Part shown: in pieces, positions 53,302 through 60,946 of the stretch
Layout of the letters: each line of letters opens with the position of its first letter
How positions within the stretch are numbered: position 1 is the stretch's first letter
NCBI RefSeq assembly: GCF_002015075.1
Contig: NZ_MUXZ01000001.1
Location: 8,321-72,320, forward strand
Direction of reading: 5' to 3'
Source: Canicola haemoglobinophilus
GTDB lineage: Bacteria; Pseudomonadota; Gammaproteobacteria; Enterobacterales; Pasteurellaceae
Length of the DNA stretch: 64,000 bases
Translations under genes and position numbers: made by a program
Notes under the pieces: generated by a model
What the model was told of the DNA's origin: nothing
The model's database searches: none
What the model saw: only the letters and a program-made list of their open reading frames with translations

Positions 53302-53698
53302 ATGAGGTTTTATTAAGGAATTCCGCGAGTTTGCAATGCGTGGCAATGTTGTTGACATGGCTGTGGGTGTGATTATCGGTGGCGCATTCGGTAAGATTGT
53401 GAGTTCGTTAGTTTCAGATGTAGTAATGCCTGTGTTAGGTATTTTCCCTGGTGGCGTGGATTTCAAAGATTTACATATTGTTTTAAAAGAGGCTGTTGGA
53501 GAAGCACCAGCAGTAACTTTAAAATACGGTATGTTTATCCAAAATGTGTTTGATTTTATTATTATTGCATTTGCAATTTTCTTAATGATCAAAGCATTAA
53601 ATAAATTGAAGAAAGAAGAACCAAAAGTAGAAAAAGTGGTTGAACCTTCAAACGAAGAAAAATTATTAACAGAAATTCGTGATTTATTGAAAAAATAA
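53302..53698 (+). pseudogene. mscL: Large-conductance mechanosensitive channel, N-terminal frameshift
   Basis: A proper ribosome-binding site AGGAG and ATG at 53302 are present, but that frame reads MRFY and stops. One base later the expected MscL sequence IKEFREFAMRGNVVDMAVGV starts and continues, intact, to the normal C-terminal helix (EEKLLTEIRDLLKK). One surplus base within codons 2-3 explains it. The next in-frame ATG (53336, Met-Arg-Gly) has no ribosome-binding site and would lose the N-terminal amphipathic helix. The family is a homopentamer that opens under extreme membrane tension. A sequencing error is possible. Confidence 0.85.
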
Positions 53699-53716
53699 TC
53701 TGATTTGCAGTTGTTT

Positions 53717-53742
53717 AAAAAGGCTCATTTGAGCCTTTTTTT
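53717..53742 (+). terminator. Terminator after mscL
   Basis: AAAAAGGCTC pairs with GAGCCTTTTT around an ATTT loop, followed by T residues. An uptake sequence begins two bases later. Confidence 0.9.
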
Positions 53743-53764
53743 ATACCGCACTTTTCTCTCTCTT

Positions 53765-54586
53765 TTACAATAAAGAAAAATGTAAGAACTCGACAAAATG
53801 ATCAGCCCAATGTTTTTCATGATGAATTTCATTTGCCATTAGGCGTAGGCGAATATGATCTAATGGATGACCTGTGCGTAATAAGGCTTGGTAATAATGT
53901 AGAGTACAATCAATATAGGCTTGGTTCATATTTGAGATAAACAATGAATCCACCTCATCGCCTTCTTTCGTTCCTACCTGAATAAAGACTTTGCTATTTT
54001 TATCAATGGGATTGTGATGGATAAAATGTAGAAAATCTTTTTCACTAAACCAAGATGCAAGAGAGAAAACCCCTAAATGCCCGAAAACTTGTGGATAAGC
54101 CGAGCCCATGTAAGCAGTAATGATGCCCCCCATAGAGCTGCCGGCAAGTAAAGTATGTTCTCTTTGTGGCTTGGTGCGGTAATGTTGATCAATGAAGGGC
54201 TTAACCACATCAACCACCCATTTGCCATATTCCATACCTTTGCCGCCAGAGTTTCTAATTTCTGGTGTAGAGCCTACGTCAGTGCGCCAAGGTCCGTATT
54301 CATCTAAACGATCTGCACCAGCATTATCTATGCCAACAATAATAATTTTCGGGAATTCTTTGTGGTGTTTAATGGTTGGAATAATTTTCCAAGAATAGCC
54401 AGAATAGGACTCTTTGCTATAAAAAATATTTTGCCCGTCATGCATATAGAGCACGGGATAGCTGTCCCAAGTATCTTTGTGGTAATCCTTTGGTAATAAA
54501 ACACGAATGCGGCGAGTGCGGTTGTAGTAGGGAACATAAAGGAAATGTTCTTCCATTTTTAAGTAATAATAATCTGTATTTTTCAC
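53765..54586 (-). CDS. Esterase, alpha/beta hydrolase fold (esterase D type)
   Basis: 273 residues. The nucleophile elbow is LLAGSSMGGIITAYMGSAYP near residue 146, and an YPVLYMHDGQNIFY oxyanion-side segment lies near residue 43, the layout of PF00756 esterases (enterochelin esterase/esterase D-like). A His near the C-terminus (ANEIHHEKHWADHF) probably completes the triad. There is no signal peptide. Substrate unknown. It follows the GntR-like repressor by 33 bases on the same strand. Confidence 0.82.
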   Translation of the reverse strand: MKNTDYYYLKMEEHFLYVPYYNRTRRIRVLLPKDYHKDTWDSYPVLYMHDGQNIFYSKESYSGYSWKIIPTIKHHKEFPKIIIVGIDNAGADRLDEYGPWRTDVGSTPEIRNSGGKGMEYGKWVVDVVKPFIDQHYRTKPQREHTLLAGSSMGGIITAYMGSAYPQVFGHLGVFSLASWFSEKDFLHFIHHNPIDKNSKVFIQVGTKEGDEVDSLFISNMNQAYIDCTLHYYQALLRTGHPLDHIRLRLMANEIHHEKHWADHFVEFLHFSLL

Positions 54587-54619
54587 AACAAAAAACCTTA
54601 TAAAAATAGACGAGGTATT

Positions 54620-55621
54620 TTAAATACTCTCACCCAAATGAATATTATATCCAAGATTAATCATGCAATTTTCAGGTGCGATACCTTCGATTCGATTAAG
54701 TAGTTCTTTGGCAGCCACTTCACCAATTGCCAAGCGCGGTGTGCGTACTGTTGCAATTTGTGTGGTTAAAGATAAACCTACATTTAATCCATGAAAACCA
54801 GCAATACCAATTTGTTTAGGCACATCAATGCCCTGACGTTGACATTCAAATAGGGCGCCAATAGCTAAGTCATCATTGGTACAAAAAATACCGTCAATTT
54901 GTGGGTATTTCTCTAACGCAAGTTTTAATTGTTCTGCGCCTAAAGTAAAGGAGGAAGGTTCTTCAGTAAGAAGACTATGTGGCGTAAGTTGATGCTTTCT
55001 CATGGCTTGCTCGTAACCTTGCATTTTTAAACGAGTACGTTTATCCATACGGGCAGAGAAATAAACAATATTTTTGTAGCCACGCTTAATCATAGTTTCT
55101 ACCATAGATTGTGCAGCAGCCACATTATCAAAACCAATCACTTGCTGTAAGCCAAATTCGCTAGTATCCATGATTTCAATGACGGGGATATTCGCTACTT
55201 CTAGCATTTTGAGCGTTTTCGGCGAATGTTCTGTTTCCGATAAAATCAGCCCATCGATATTGTAAGATAAGAGCGATTCAATACGCTTTTCCTCTTTATC
55301 TTGGCAATAACCATAATGTGCCAACATGGTTTGATAGCCAGCTTGATCGGTAATATTTTCAATCCCTTTAATCACATCAGCAAATACATGATTAGTTAAA
55401 GAAGGAACAAGTACGCCAATGGCTCGACTTTTGGCATTAGATAAAATTTCTGGCGCACGATTAGGAATATAGCCAAAATGCTCAATAGCTTCTGCAATAC
55501 GCTTCCCTGTTTCAGCTGCTACAAGATTAGGATCACGCAAATAACGACTAACCGTCATTTTTGTAATTCCTAAATGAGAGGCAATATCTTGTAAAGTAGG
55601 GCGTTTGCGCTTGTTGTTCAT
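54620..55621 (-). CDS. gntR: LacI-family repressor, GntR (gluconate) type
   Basis: 333 residues from the ATG ending at 55621, which follows AGGATAATAAA. The helix-turn-helix reads RPTLQDIASHLGITKMTVSR and the hinge FGYIPNRAPEILSNAKSRAI closely resembles E. coli GntR; the effector domain with VGFDN-like GFDNVAAAQSMVE and FCTNDDLAIGALFECQRQGI also matches that protein. The family binds gluconate and represses its uptake and kinase genes. No gluconate genes are in this window, so its targets lie elsewhere. It is the middle gene of a minus-strand set: methyltransferase, repressor, esterase. Confidence 0.8.
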   Translation of the reverse strand: MNNKRKRPTLQDIASHLGITKMTVSRYLRDPNLVAAETGKRIAEAIEHFGYIPNRAPEILSNAKSRAIGVLVPSLTNHVFADVIKGIENITDQAGYQTMLAHYGYCQDKEEKRIESLLSYNIDGLILSETEHSPKTLKMLEVANIPVIEIMDTSEFGLQQVIGFDNVAAAQSMVETMIKRGYKNIVYFSARMDKRTRLKMQGYEQAMRKHQLTPHSLLTEEPSSFTLGAEQLKLALEKYPQIDGIFCTNDDLAIGALFECQRQGIDVPKQIGIAGFHGLNVGLSLTTQIATVRTPRLAIGEVAAKELLNRIEGIAPENCMINLGYNIHLGESI

Positions 55622-55641
55622 TTTATTATCCTGAAACAGCC

Positions 55642-56685
55642 TTATTTCATCGCCCATTTAGCGAGTAATACACCCGTTGCCACTGACACATTTAAGCCAT
55701 GTTTTAATGGATTAGCTAAAGACAAATTAACCACTTCATCATGCTTATCGACTAATGTTTCTGTACTGGTTTCACTTAGTACAAAGGCAACTTTGTCATT
55801 TAACACAAGTTTATCCACATTCTTCGCCTGTTTATTTTGGCTTAAATGCACAATTTGATAGCCAGCTTGGCGTAATTTAGCCAATGCACTTTCAGTTTGG
55901 TCAATTTCTAGTGGATGAATATATTCCATTCCACCTTCTGCTACACGCATTGCCATCGCAGAATGAAGTAGCTCAACATCATCAATCACTACCGCACTTA
56001 CCCCATAAAATGCACAAGTGCGGATAATTCCACCAACATTATGCGAATTACGCACGCCGTCTAATACCAAAACACAGTTCTCTTTGCGAGGAATATATAA
56101 ATAGCCATTTAAGGTAAATGGACGGCGTTTTTTCACGAGCATACAAATGCCACCATGATGTTCGGTGCCACTGACTAATGCCAATTCATTATGATCAACT
56201 ACATGGTAAACTTTTTTATTACTAGCTAAATAGCTAAACAAATCGCCCACTTTATGCGCCATTTCTACCGTTGTCCAAACTCGAACAATGCTTTCTGGGC
56301 GTTGAGCAAATAGGGCTAAACAAGCATTTTCTCCATAAACTTTCATTTCCTCGGCACGATTTTTCTTAATCTTCTCTGGCGCTCGTGGCGATAAAGGTCC
56401 TGTTTTCTTCTCTGTCTTAGCTGCTAAAGTTGAGCGTTTTACCACAACTTGAACTTGCCCCGTGCCACTTGGTTTTTCCATTGTGGTATTAATCAGGCTG
56501 GTTTGAGGTGCTAGGTTTTGGGTATGTTTAGAGAAAGGCGGTTTAGATGTAGAGCGCTTATTTGAGTTATTGTCAAAGTGCGGTCGTTTTGGCGCAGATT
56601 TTTCATATTTTTTTTCGCCTACAGCGCGCTCAGTAAAACGTTTTTCATTATTTGCTTGTTGGAAAGTTGGTTTTTTTGTCTTCAT
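55642..56685 (-). CDS. yfiF: TrmH/SpoU-family RNA 2'-O-methyltransferase (YfiF-like)
   Basis: 347 residues from the ATG ending at 56685; a longer frame from a TTG has no support. The first 120 residues are basic, Lys/Pro/Ser-rich and probably disordered. A SpoU substrate-binding domain follows (VYGENACLALFAQRPESIVR near residue 116). The knotted SPOUT domain has LDGVRNSHNVGGIIRTCAFY near 208 and a VFVLSETSTETLV-like segment in place of the usual LxGxExxG motif. The target RNA is unknown. The long basic tail matches E. coli YfiF. The usual Gly of motif 2 appears replaced by Ser, so activity is not certain. Confidence 0.8.
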   Translation of the reverse strand: MKTKKPTFQQANNEKRFTERAVGEKKYEKSAPKRPHFDNNSNKRSTSKPPFSKHTQNLAPQTSLINTTMEKPSGTGQVQVVVKRSTLAAKTEKKTGPLSPRAPEKIKKNRAEEMKVYGENACLALFAQRPESIVRVWTTVEMAHKVGDLFSYLASNKKVYHVVDHNELALVSGTEHHGGICMLVKKRRPFTLNGYLYIPRKENCVLVLDGVRNSHNVGGIIRTCAFYGVSAVVIDDVELLHSAMAMRVAEGGMEYIHPLEIDQTESALAKLRQAGYQIVHLSQNKQAKNVDKLVLNDKVAFVLSETSTETLVDKHDEVVNLSLANPLKHGLNVSVATGVLLAKWAMK

Positions 56686-56850
56686 TTTAGCTATTAATTT
56701 AGGGTTAAAGAGGGATAAAGTGAGCAAAAAAACACCGCACTTTATAGAAATTTGTGACCATTATAACGAAAAAATACCTTTTTTCTACCAAGTCACTTGT
56801 TAAATATTGTAAACTAGCCAACTAAACACAAACTCGTAGAGAAGTGAATT

Positions 56851-58218
56851 ATGTTGATCAATAAAACAAAACGAGCGCAACAAAATTTGGAGCGTTTACC
56901 TTGTATTCCTTTACAAGCAGAACAAGTTGAGTTTATTTATCATTCTTCAGATTTTAAACAACAGATTATTCAACTCATTCGCCAAGCAAAATCACGAATT
57001 TATTTCACCGCACTTTACTGGCAAAACGATGAAGCAGGCCAGCAAATCCTAGATGAAATTTATCGTGCTAAACAGGAAAATCCTGAATTGGATGTAAAAA
57101 TTCTGGTTGATTGGCATCGAGCACAACGTAATTTACTGGGTGCGGAGAAAAGTGCTACTAATGCAGATTGGTATTGTGATGAACGCAGTAAATATCAGCT
57201 AGCTGATGATCCTAATATGTTTTTTGGTGTTTCAATTAATACCAGAGAAGTATTTGGTGTCTTGCATATTAAAGGTTTTGTGTTTGATGATACCGTTTTA
57301 TATAGCGGAGCAAGCATCAATAATGTGTATTTACACCAACAAACCAAATACCGCTACGATCGCTATCATAAAATCGAAAACAAAATGCTGGCAGATACGC
57401 TAGTCAATTTCACTAAAACTTATCTACTTGAACCAAGCGTAGTTTATCCACTTGATTCAATTCATCGTCCAAAAACGAAAGAAATTCGCCAACAAATTCG
57501 TACATTCCGCAAGCATCTTGCGACTGAAGCGCAATATCATGTGGAATCGTCCATTACCTTAAATGATAGTTTGACGGTTTGTCCATTATTTGGCTTGGGC
57601 GCTCATCAAAATTTACTAAATCAAACCATTGAAGATCTATTTCAACTTGTGGAAGATAAATTAACGATTTGTACGCCTTATTTTAATTTTCCACGTCCCT
57701 TACAACAAAAAATACGCCGTTTATTAGCTAAAGGAAAACAGATAGAAATTATTGTAGGCGATAAAACTGCCAATGATTTTTATATTCCGCCTTCTGAGCC
57801 TTTTAAAATGGCGGGAGCATTACCTTATTTATATGAGAAAAATTTGCGCCATTTTAGTAAAAAATTTACTAAGCAAATTGAACAAGGTCAGTTAGTGGTT
57901 CGCACTTGGAAAGACGGCGACAATAGCTACCATTTGAAAGGTATTTGGGTAGATAACCGCTATATGTTGTTAACTGGTAATAATTTAAACCCGCGTGCTT
58001 GGCGTTTAGATGCGGAAAATGGCTTATTTATCCATGATCCTAAGCAGCAATTACAAGCTCAAATTCAACAAGAGTTAAACTGTATTCGTCAGAACACAAC
58101 GATATTAAAACATTATACTGAATTAGAAGAATTGGCTCAGTACCCTGAGCCAGTGCAAAAACTCTTGAAAAAATTTGCTCGCATTAAAGCGGACAAATTA
58201 GTGAAGATGATTTTGTAA
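56851..58218 (+). CDS. pssA: CDP-diacylglycerol-serine O-phosphatidyltransferase
   Basis: 455 residues of the phospholipase-D superfamily, type I PssA. Two HKD motifs are present: LHIKGFVFDDTVLYSGASIN near residue 138 and YHLKGIWVDNRYMLLTGNN near 368. It makes phosphatidylserine, the precursor of phosphatidylethanolamine, and is a ribosome- and membrane-associated enzyme. It diverges from the methyltransferase gene. An uptake sequence occurs in the frame at about 57008. Confidence 0.96.
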   Translation: MLINKTKRAQQNLERLPCIPLQAEQVEFIYHSSDFKQQIIQLIRQAKSRIYFTALYWQNDEAGQQILDEIYRAKQENPELDVKILVDWHRAQRNLLGAEKSATNADWYCDERSKYQLADDPNMFFGVSINTREVFGVLHIKGFVFDDTVLYSGASINNVYLHQQTKYRYDRYHKIENKMLADTLVNFTKTYLLEPSVVYPLDSIHRPKTKEIRQQIRTFRKHLATEAQYHVESSITLNDSLTVCPLFGLGAHQNLLNQTIEDLFQLVEDKLTICTPYFNFPRPLQQKIRRLLAKGKQIEIIVGDKTANDFYIPPSEPFKMAGALPYLYEKNLRHFSKKFTKQIEQGQLVVRTWKDGDNSYHLKGIWVDNRYMLLTGNNLNPRAWRLDAENGLFIHDPKQQLQAQIQQELNCIRQNTTILKHYTELEELAQYPEPVQKLLKKFARIKADKLVKMIL

Positions 58219-58253
58219 AATTCGTTCTCATCGCAAGAATTTTCTTGCTTGTT

Positions 58254-58964
58254 TTAACTCACAGATCGGCGATAAATTTCGCCGATTTCTTTTGGTGTTT
58301 TACCAAAAACCTTTGCCAATTGAGCAAGAAAAAGTTCGCCAGCAGAGATTGCATCAATCAACGCATTATGCCCCACATATTCAGGCAAATTATATTTATT
58401 GCGCACATGAGTAAGCTGATAGTTATGTTCGCTATCTTGCAATAATGAGCGTTCAATTTTTAATGTATCTAACCACAGCAATGGGAATTGCGACAAGTTA
58501 TAACGCACATTCAGATAATGTAAGATAAAACGCTTTTCGATACTGGAACCATGGGCAATAAGAATTCGTCCTTGCATTAACTCAAAGAGTTTATTCATCG
58601 TATCATCTAGGGTTTCTGCCCCGTTCAACATTTGTGGCAAAATATGGTTAATTACTACCGTATCTTCTTTAATTTCCTGCTGTTCTGCCACAAATTGATG
58701 CCATGCTTTTGAAATATCTAAGGTTAAATTATCAATGGGCACGGCGGCAACACTCAAAATATTATCCATCATTGAATTAAGACCTGTAGTTTCAAAATCA
58801 ATGACCAGATAAGAAAGTGCGGTCAAATCTGCAGAAGTTTTAGGATAAGGCGTTGCAAATAAGGATCTCCATTGTTCAGGTAAATTATCTTGGCAAAGAA
58901 AGGCTTGCCGTTGCTTTTCTAATTTATTCAATGGATGAAATTGGTTGAAGAAACTTTTGATCAT
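58254..58964 (-). CDS. DnaQ-like 3'-5' exonuclease
   Basis: 236 residues. Exo I is YLVIDFETTGLNSMMDNIL near residue 52 with the Asp-Glu pair, Exo II lies in the GRILIAHGSSIEKRFI region near 130, and Exo III is YVGHNALIDAISAG near 197 with His and Asp. This is the DEDDh layout. It is not the polymerase epsilon subunit, which is longer at the C-terminus. It overlaps the preceding cNMP/CBS/DUF294 gene by four bases, a pair known in many proteobacteria, whose common task is not settled. Confidence 0.85.
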   Translation of the reverse strand: MIKSFFNQFHPLNKLEKQRQAFLCQDNLPEQWRSLFATPYPKTSADLTALSYLVIDFETTGLNSMMDNILSVAAVPIDNLTLDISKAWHQFVAEQQEIKEDTVVINHILPQMLNGAETLDDTMNKLFELMQGRILIAHGSSIEKRFILHYLNVRYNLSQFPLLWLDTLKIERSLLQDSEHNYQLTHVRNKYNLPEYVGHNALIDAISAGELFLAQLAKVFGKTPKEIGEIYRRSVS

Positions 58965-60841
58965 CGCATTATTCCTCGTTGTGAAAAGCGTAGCTCTGCA
59001 GCCTCTTGGAATTTCGCAATTAAACGGAAAGCATCTTTCAGATGATTACGCTCAAGCGCACTCAATTCACTTGGGTCAATATGATTAGTCAATTCTTGCT
59101 GTTGTTGCCATGCTTCAGCTTGATATTTAAAACGCATATCACAAACAAATTGATATACCTCTAAGGCATTATCAAGAGTTTCTTTATTCAGAATACCTTG
59201 CTTATAACAATGCTCAAATCGTTGTTCCGTTGACATTGTTTGTGGTAAGCCTGCGGCAAGTGCATAAATGCGGGCAAGATCTACTAATAAACTAATAGCA
59301 CGTTTTTTCAAGTTAAGTTTATTTTTATGTTCGCCTTCTTTTACCAGAACGAAATTGCGGAAAATACTTAATGGTGGTTTTACTCGAATACTGTTCGCCA
59401 CAAGGAAAGCCAAGAAACGTTTATTGTTTGCCACTAAATCAACAAAATATTGTTGTAGTCCATCAACTAGCTCAAGATCACCATAAATGCCACGCATATC
59501 CATAAATACGCTAGCATTCAACAAACCTTCTAGCTCAGGGGAAACAATCCAGCTACGGAAGTTTGCTCTCCATTCCGTTAGAGATACTCTCCAACGAGGA
59601 TTAGATGCCATGTAATGACCTGTACAATAAGGGTAGCCGCATTGGCGTAAACCTTCATTGACAAAGTCGGTAAGTTGCGCAAAATATTTTCGTTCAAGTG
59701 CGGTCAGTTTTTTCTCTAAAATAATCCCATTATCTTGATCAGATAAAGGGTGCATTTCATAGCGCGCTTGTGAGCCAGCCACAAACCAAGCATAGCGGCA
59801 AGGTGGTTTACCGAGTTTATGCTCTGCCATCATTAATAGCTTACGTGCAAAGGCATCAGCAATAAGCGTCATTACGTGCATGATATTGCTATAAGCAACG
59901 CCACTTTCTAGTAAGGCTTGGAATAAATCCTGTTGTTGTTTTGCAATTTCTACGAGTAAAGGTAAGGTATTAGCTTGGAAAATTCGGTTGATAATAAATA
60001 CAGATTGAATACTGTTTTGTTTAACTAAATCTGTAGCGGTCAAAATACCTTGCACCTTGTCATCAAGCATAACTGGCAAACTACGAATATTATGTTGCAT
60101 CATCATAGATACGGCATTGAGGACCAATTCATTGCCACTAATTACGGGCGGATTAAGGCTCATAATTTCTGTTACCAGAGTATTTACGTCTAAACCTTGT
60201 GCCACCACTTTTTTAGTCATATCTCGATCATGGATAATTCCAATCAGCTTGTTTTCTTGCATCACTAAAGCAGAAGAACGGCGTTGCTCACACATTCTTA
60301 TTGCAGCTTGTTGTAATGTGGTATTAGCATCAACAAGGGCAATTTTAGGATTGGCAATATCTATCACTTTTTTCATAAAAATATCATTTTGATTTTTCAA
60401 AAAGTTATTTTTTGCCAAACTGTTTAGTCTTTTTCCTGCATCAGTAGAAAAATAGGATGCATATTCAGGAAATTGTTTTAATAGTTCATTCAAGCGCTGA
60501 AAAGGAATTTGATAAATCAGCGTATTTTCTAAGGCGTAGGCTTGATATTTATCTTGTTCTTGGTGGTTAAAAATACTAAAACCAAAACAATCGCCACTTT
60601 CCAATCTTGCTCTGAGTTGCCCTGATTTATTGACTTGTTCCACTGCTCCCATGCGCACAATATACAAATTTTCATTGTTATTGAGACTATCTGTTTGATC
60701 GTTAGTAATTAGTTCCCCTTTGGGAATATAGCGAATTTCAATATTTTGCGCAGCAATGCGAATGAGATCTTGCGGTAGATGAGTAAAAGGAGGAACTTGT
60801 GCAATAAAAAGTTCGATATTAGGAATAAGAGAACTATCCAT
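58961..60841 (-). CDS. cNMP-binding / CBS / DUF294 nucleotidyltransferase protein
   Basis: 626 residues with four parts: an N-terminal cyclic-nucleotide-binding-like domain (residues about 15-135), two CBS domains (about 165-285, with IGIIHDRDMTKKV and VQGILTATDLVK), a GlnD-type nucleotidyltransferase (GSQARYEMHPLSDQDNGIIL near residue 357 with the Gly-Ser and Asp-x-Asp motif) and a DUF294 C-terminal helical domain. The family is thought to be a sensor-nucleotidyltransferase, but the target protein is unknown. It overlaps the exonuclease gene downstream. In a genome with cyaA the first domain might sense cAMP; the phosphate-binding cassette is too degenerate to be sure. Confidence 0.85.
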   Translation of the reverse strand: MDSSLIPNIELFIAQVPPFTHLPQDLIRIAAQNIEIRYIPKGELITNDQTDSLNNNENLYIVRMGAVEQVNKSGQLRARLESGDCFGFSIFNHQEQDKYQAYALENTLIYQIPFQRLNELLKQFPEYASYFSTDAGKRLNSLAKNNFLKNQNDIFMKKVIDIANPKIALVDANTTLQQAAIRMCEQRRSSALVMQENKLIGIIHDRDMTKKVVAQGLDVNTLVTEIMSLNPPVISGNELVLNAVSMMMQHNIRSLPVMLDDKVQGILTATDLVKQNSIQSVFIINRIFQANTLPLLVEIAKQQQDLFQALLESGVAYSNIMHVMTLIADAFARKLLMMAEHKLGKPPCRYAWFVAGSQARYEMHPLSDQDNGIILEKKLTALERKYFAQLTDFVNEGLRQCGYPYCTGHYMASNPRWRVSLTEWRANFRSWIVSPELEGLLNASVFMDMRGIYGDLELVDGLQQYFVDLVANNKRFLAFLVANSIRVKPPLSIFRNFVLVKEGEHKNKLNLKKRAISLLVDLARIYALAAGLPQTMSTEQRFEHCYKQGILNKETLDNALEVYQFVCDMRFKYQAEAWQQQQELTNHIDPSELSALERNHLKDAFRLIAKFQEAAELRFSQRGIMR

Positions 60842-60888
60842 AATGATGCCTTTGAGATGTGATAAATGATGTATAACTATAACAGAAA

Positions 60889-60917
60889 TTAACCCGACAC
60901 AAATGTATCGGGTTAAT
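60889..60917 (-). terminator. Hairpin terminator after iolC
   Basis: TTAACCCGA and TCGGGTTAA form a 9-bp stem (ATTAACCCGA/TCGGGTTAAT at full extent) around an 11-base loop. It lies 30 bases beyond the iolC stop on the minus strand. Confidence 0.65.
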
Positions 60918-60946
60918 GAAGTTTAGTATTTTTTTAAAGAAGATAA

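Noticed and set aside
53336..53698. A shorter but functional mscL starting at the internal ATG
   Set aside because: That ATG has no ribosome-binding site, and the proper AGGAG-ATG signal stands 34 bases upstream in another frame; the product would lack the N-terminal helix.
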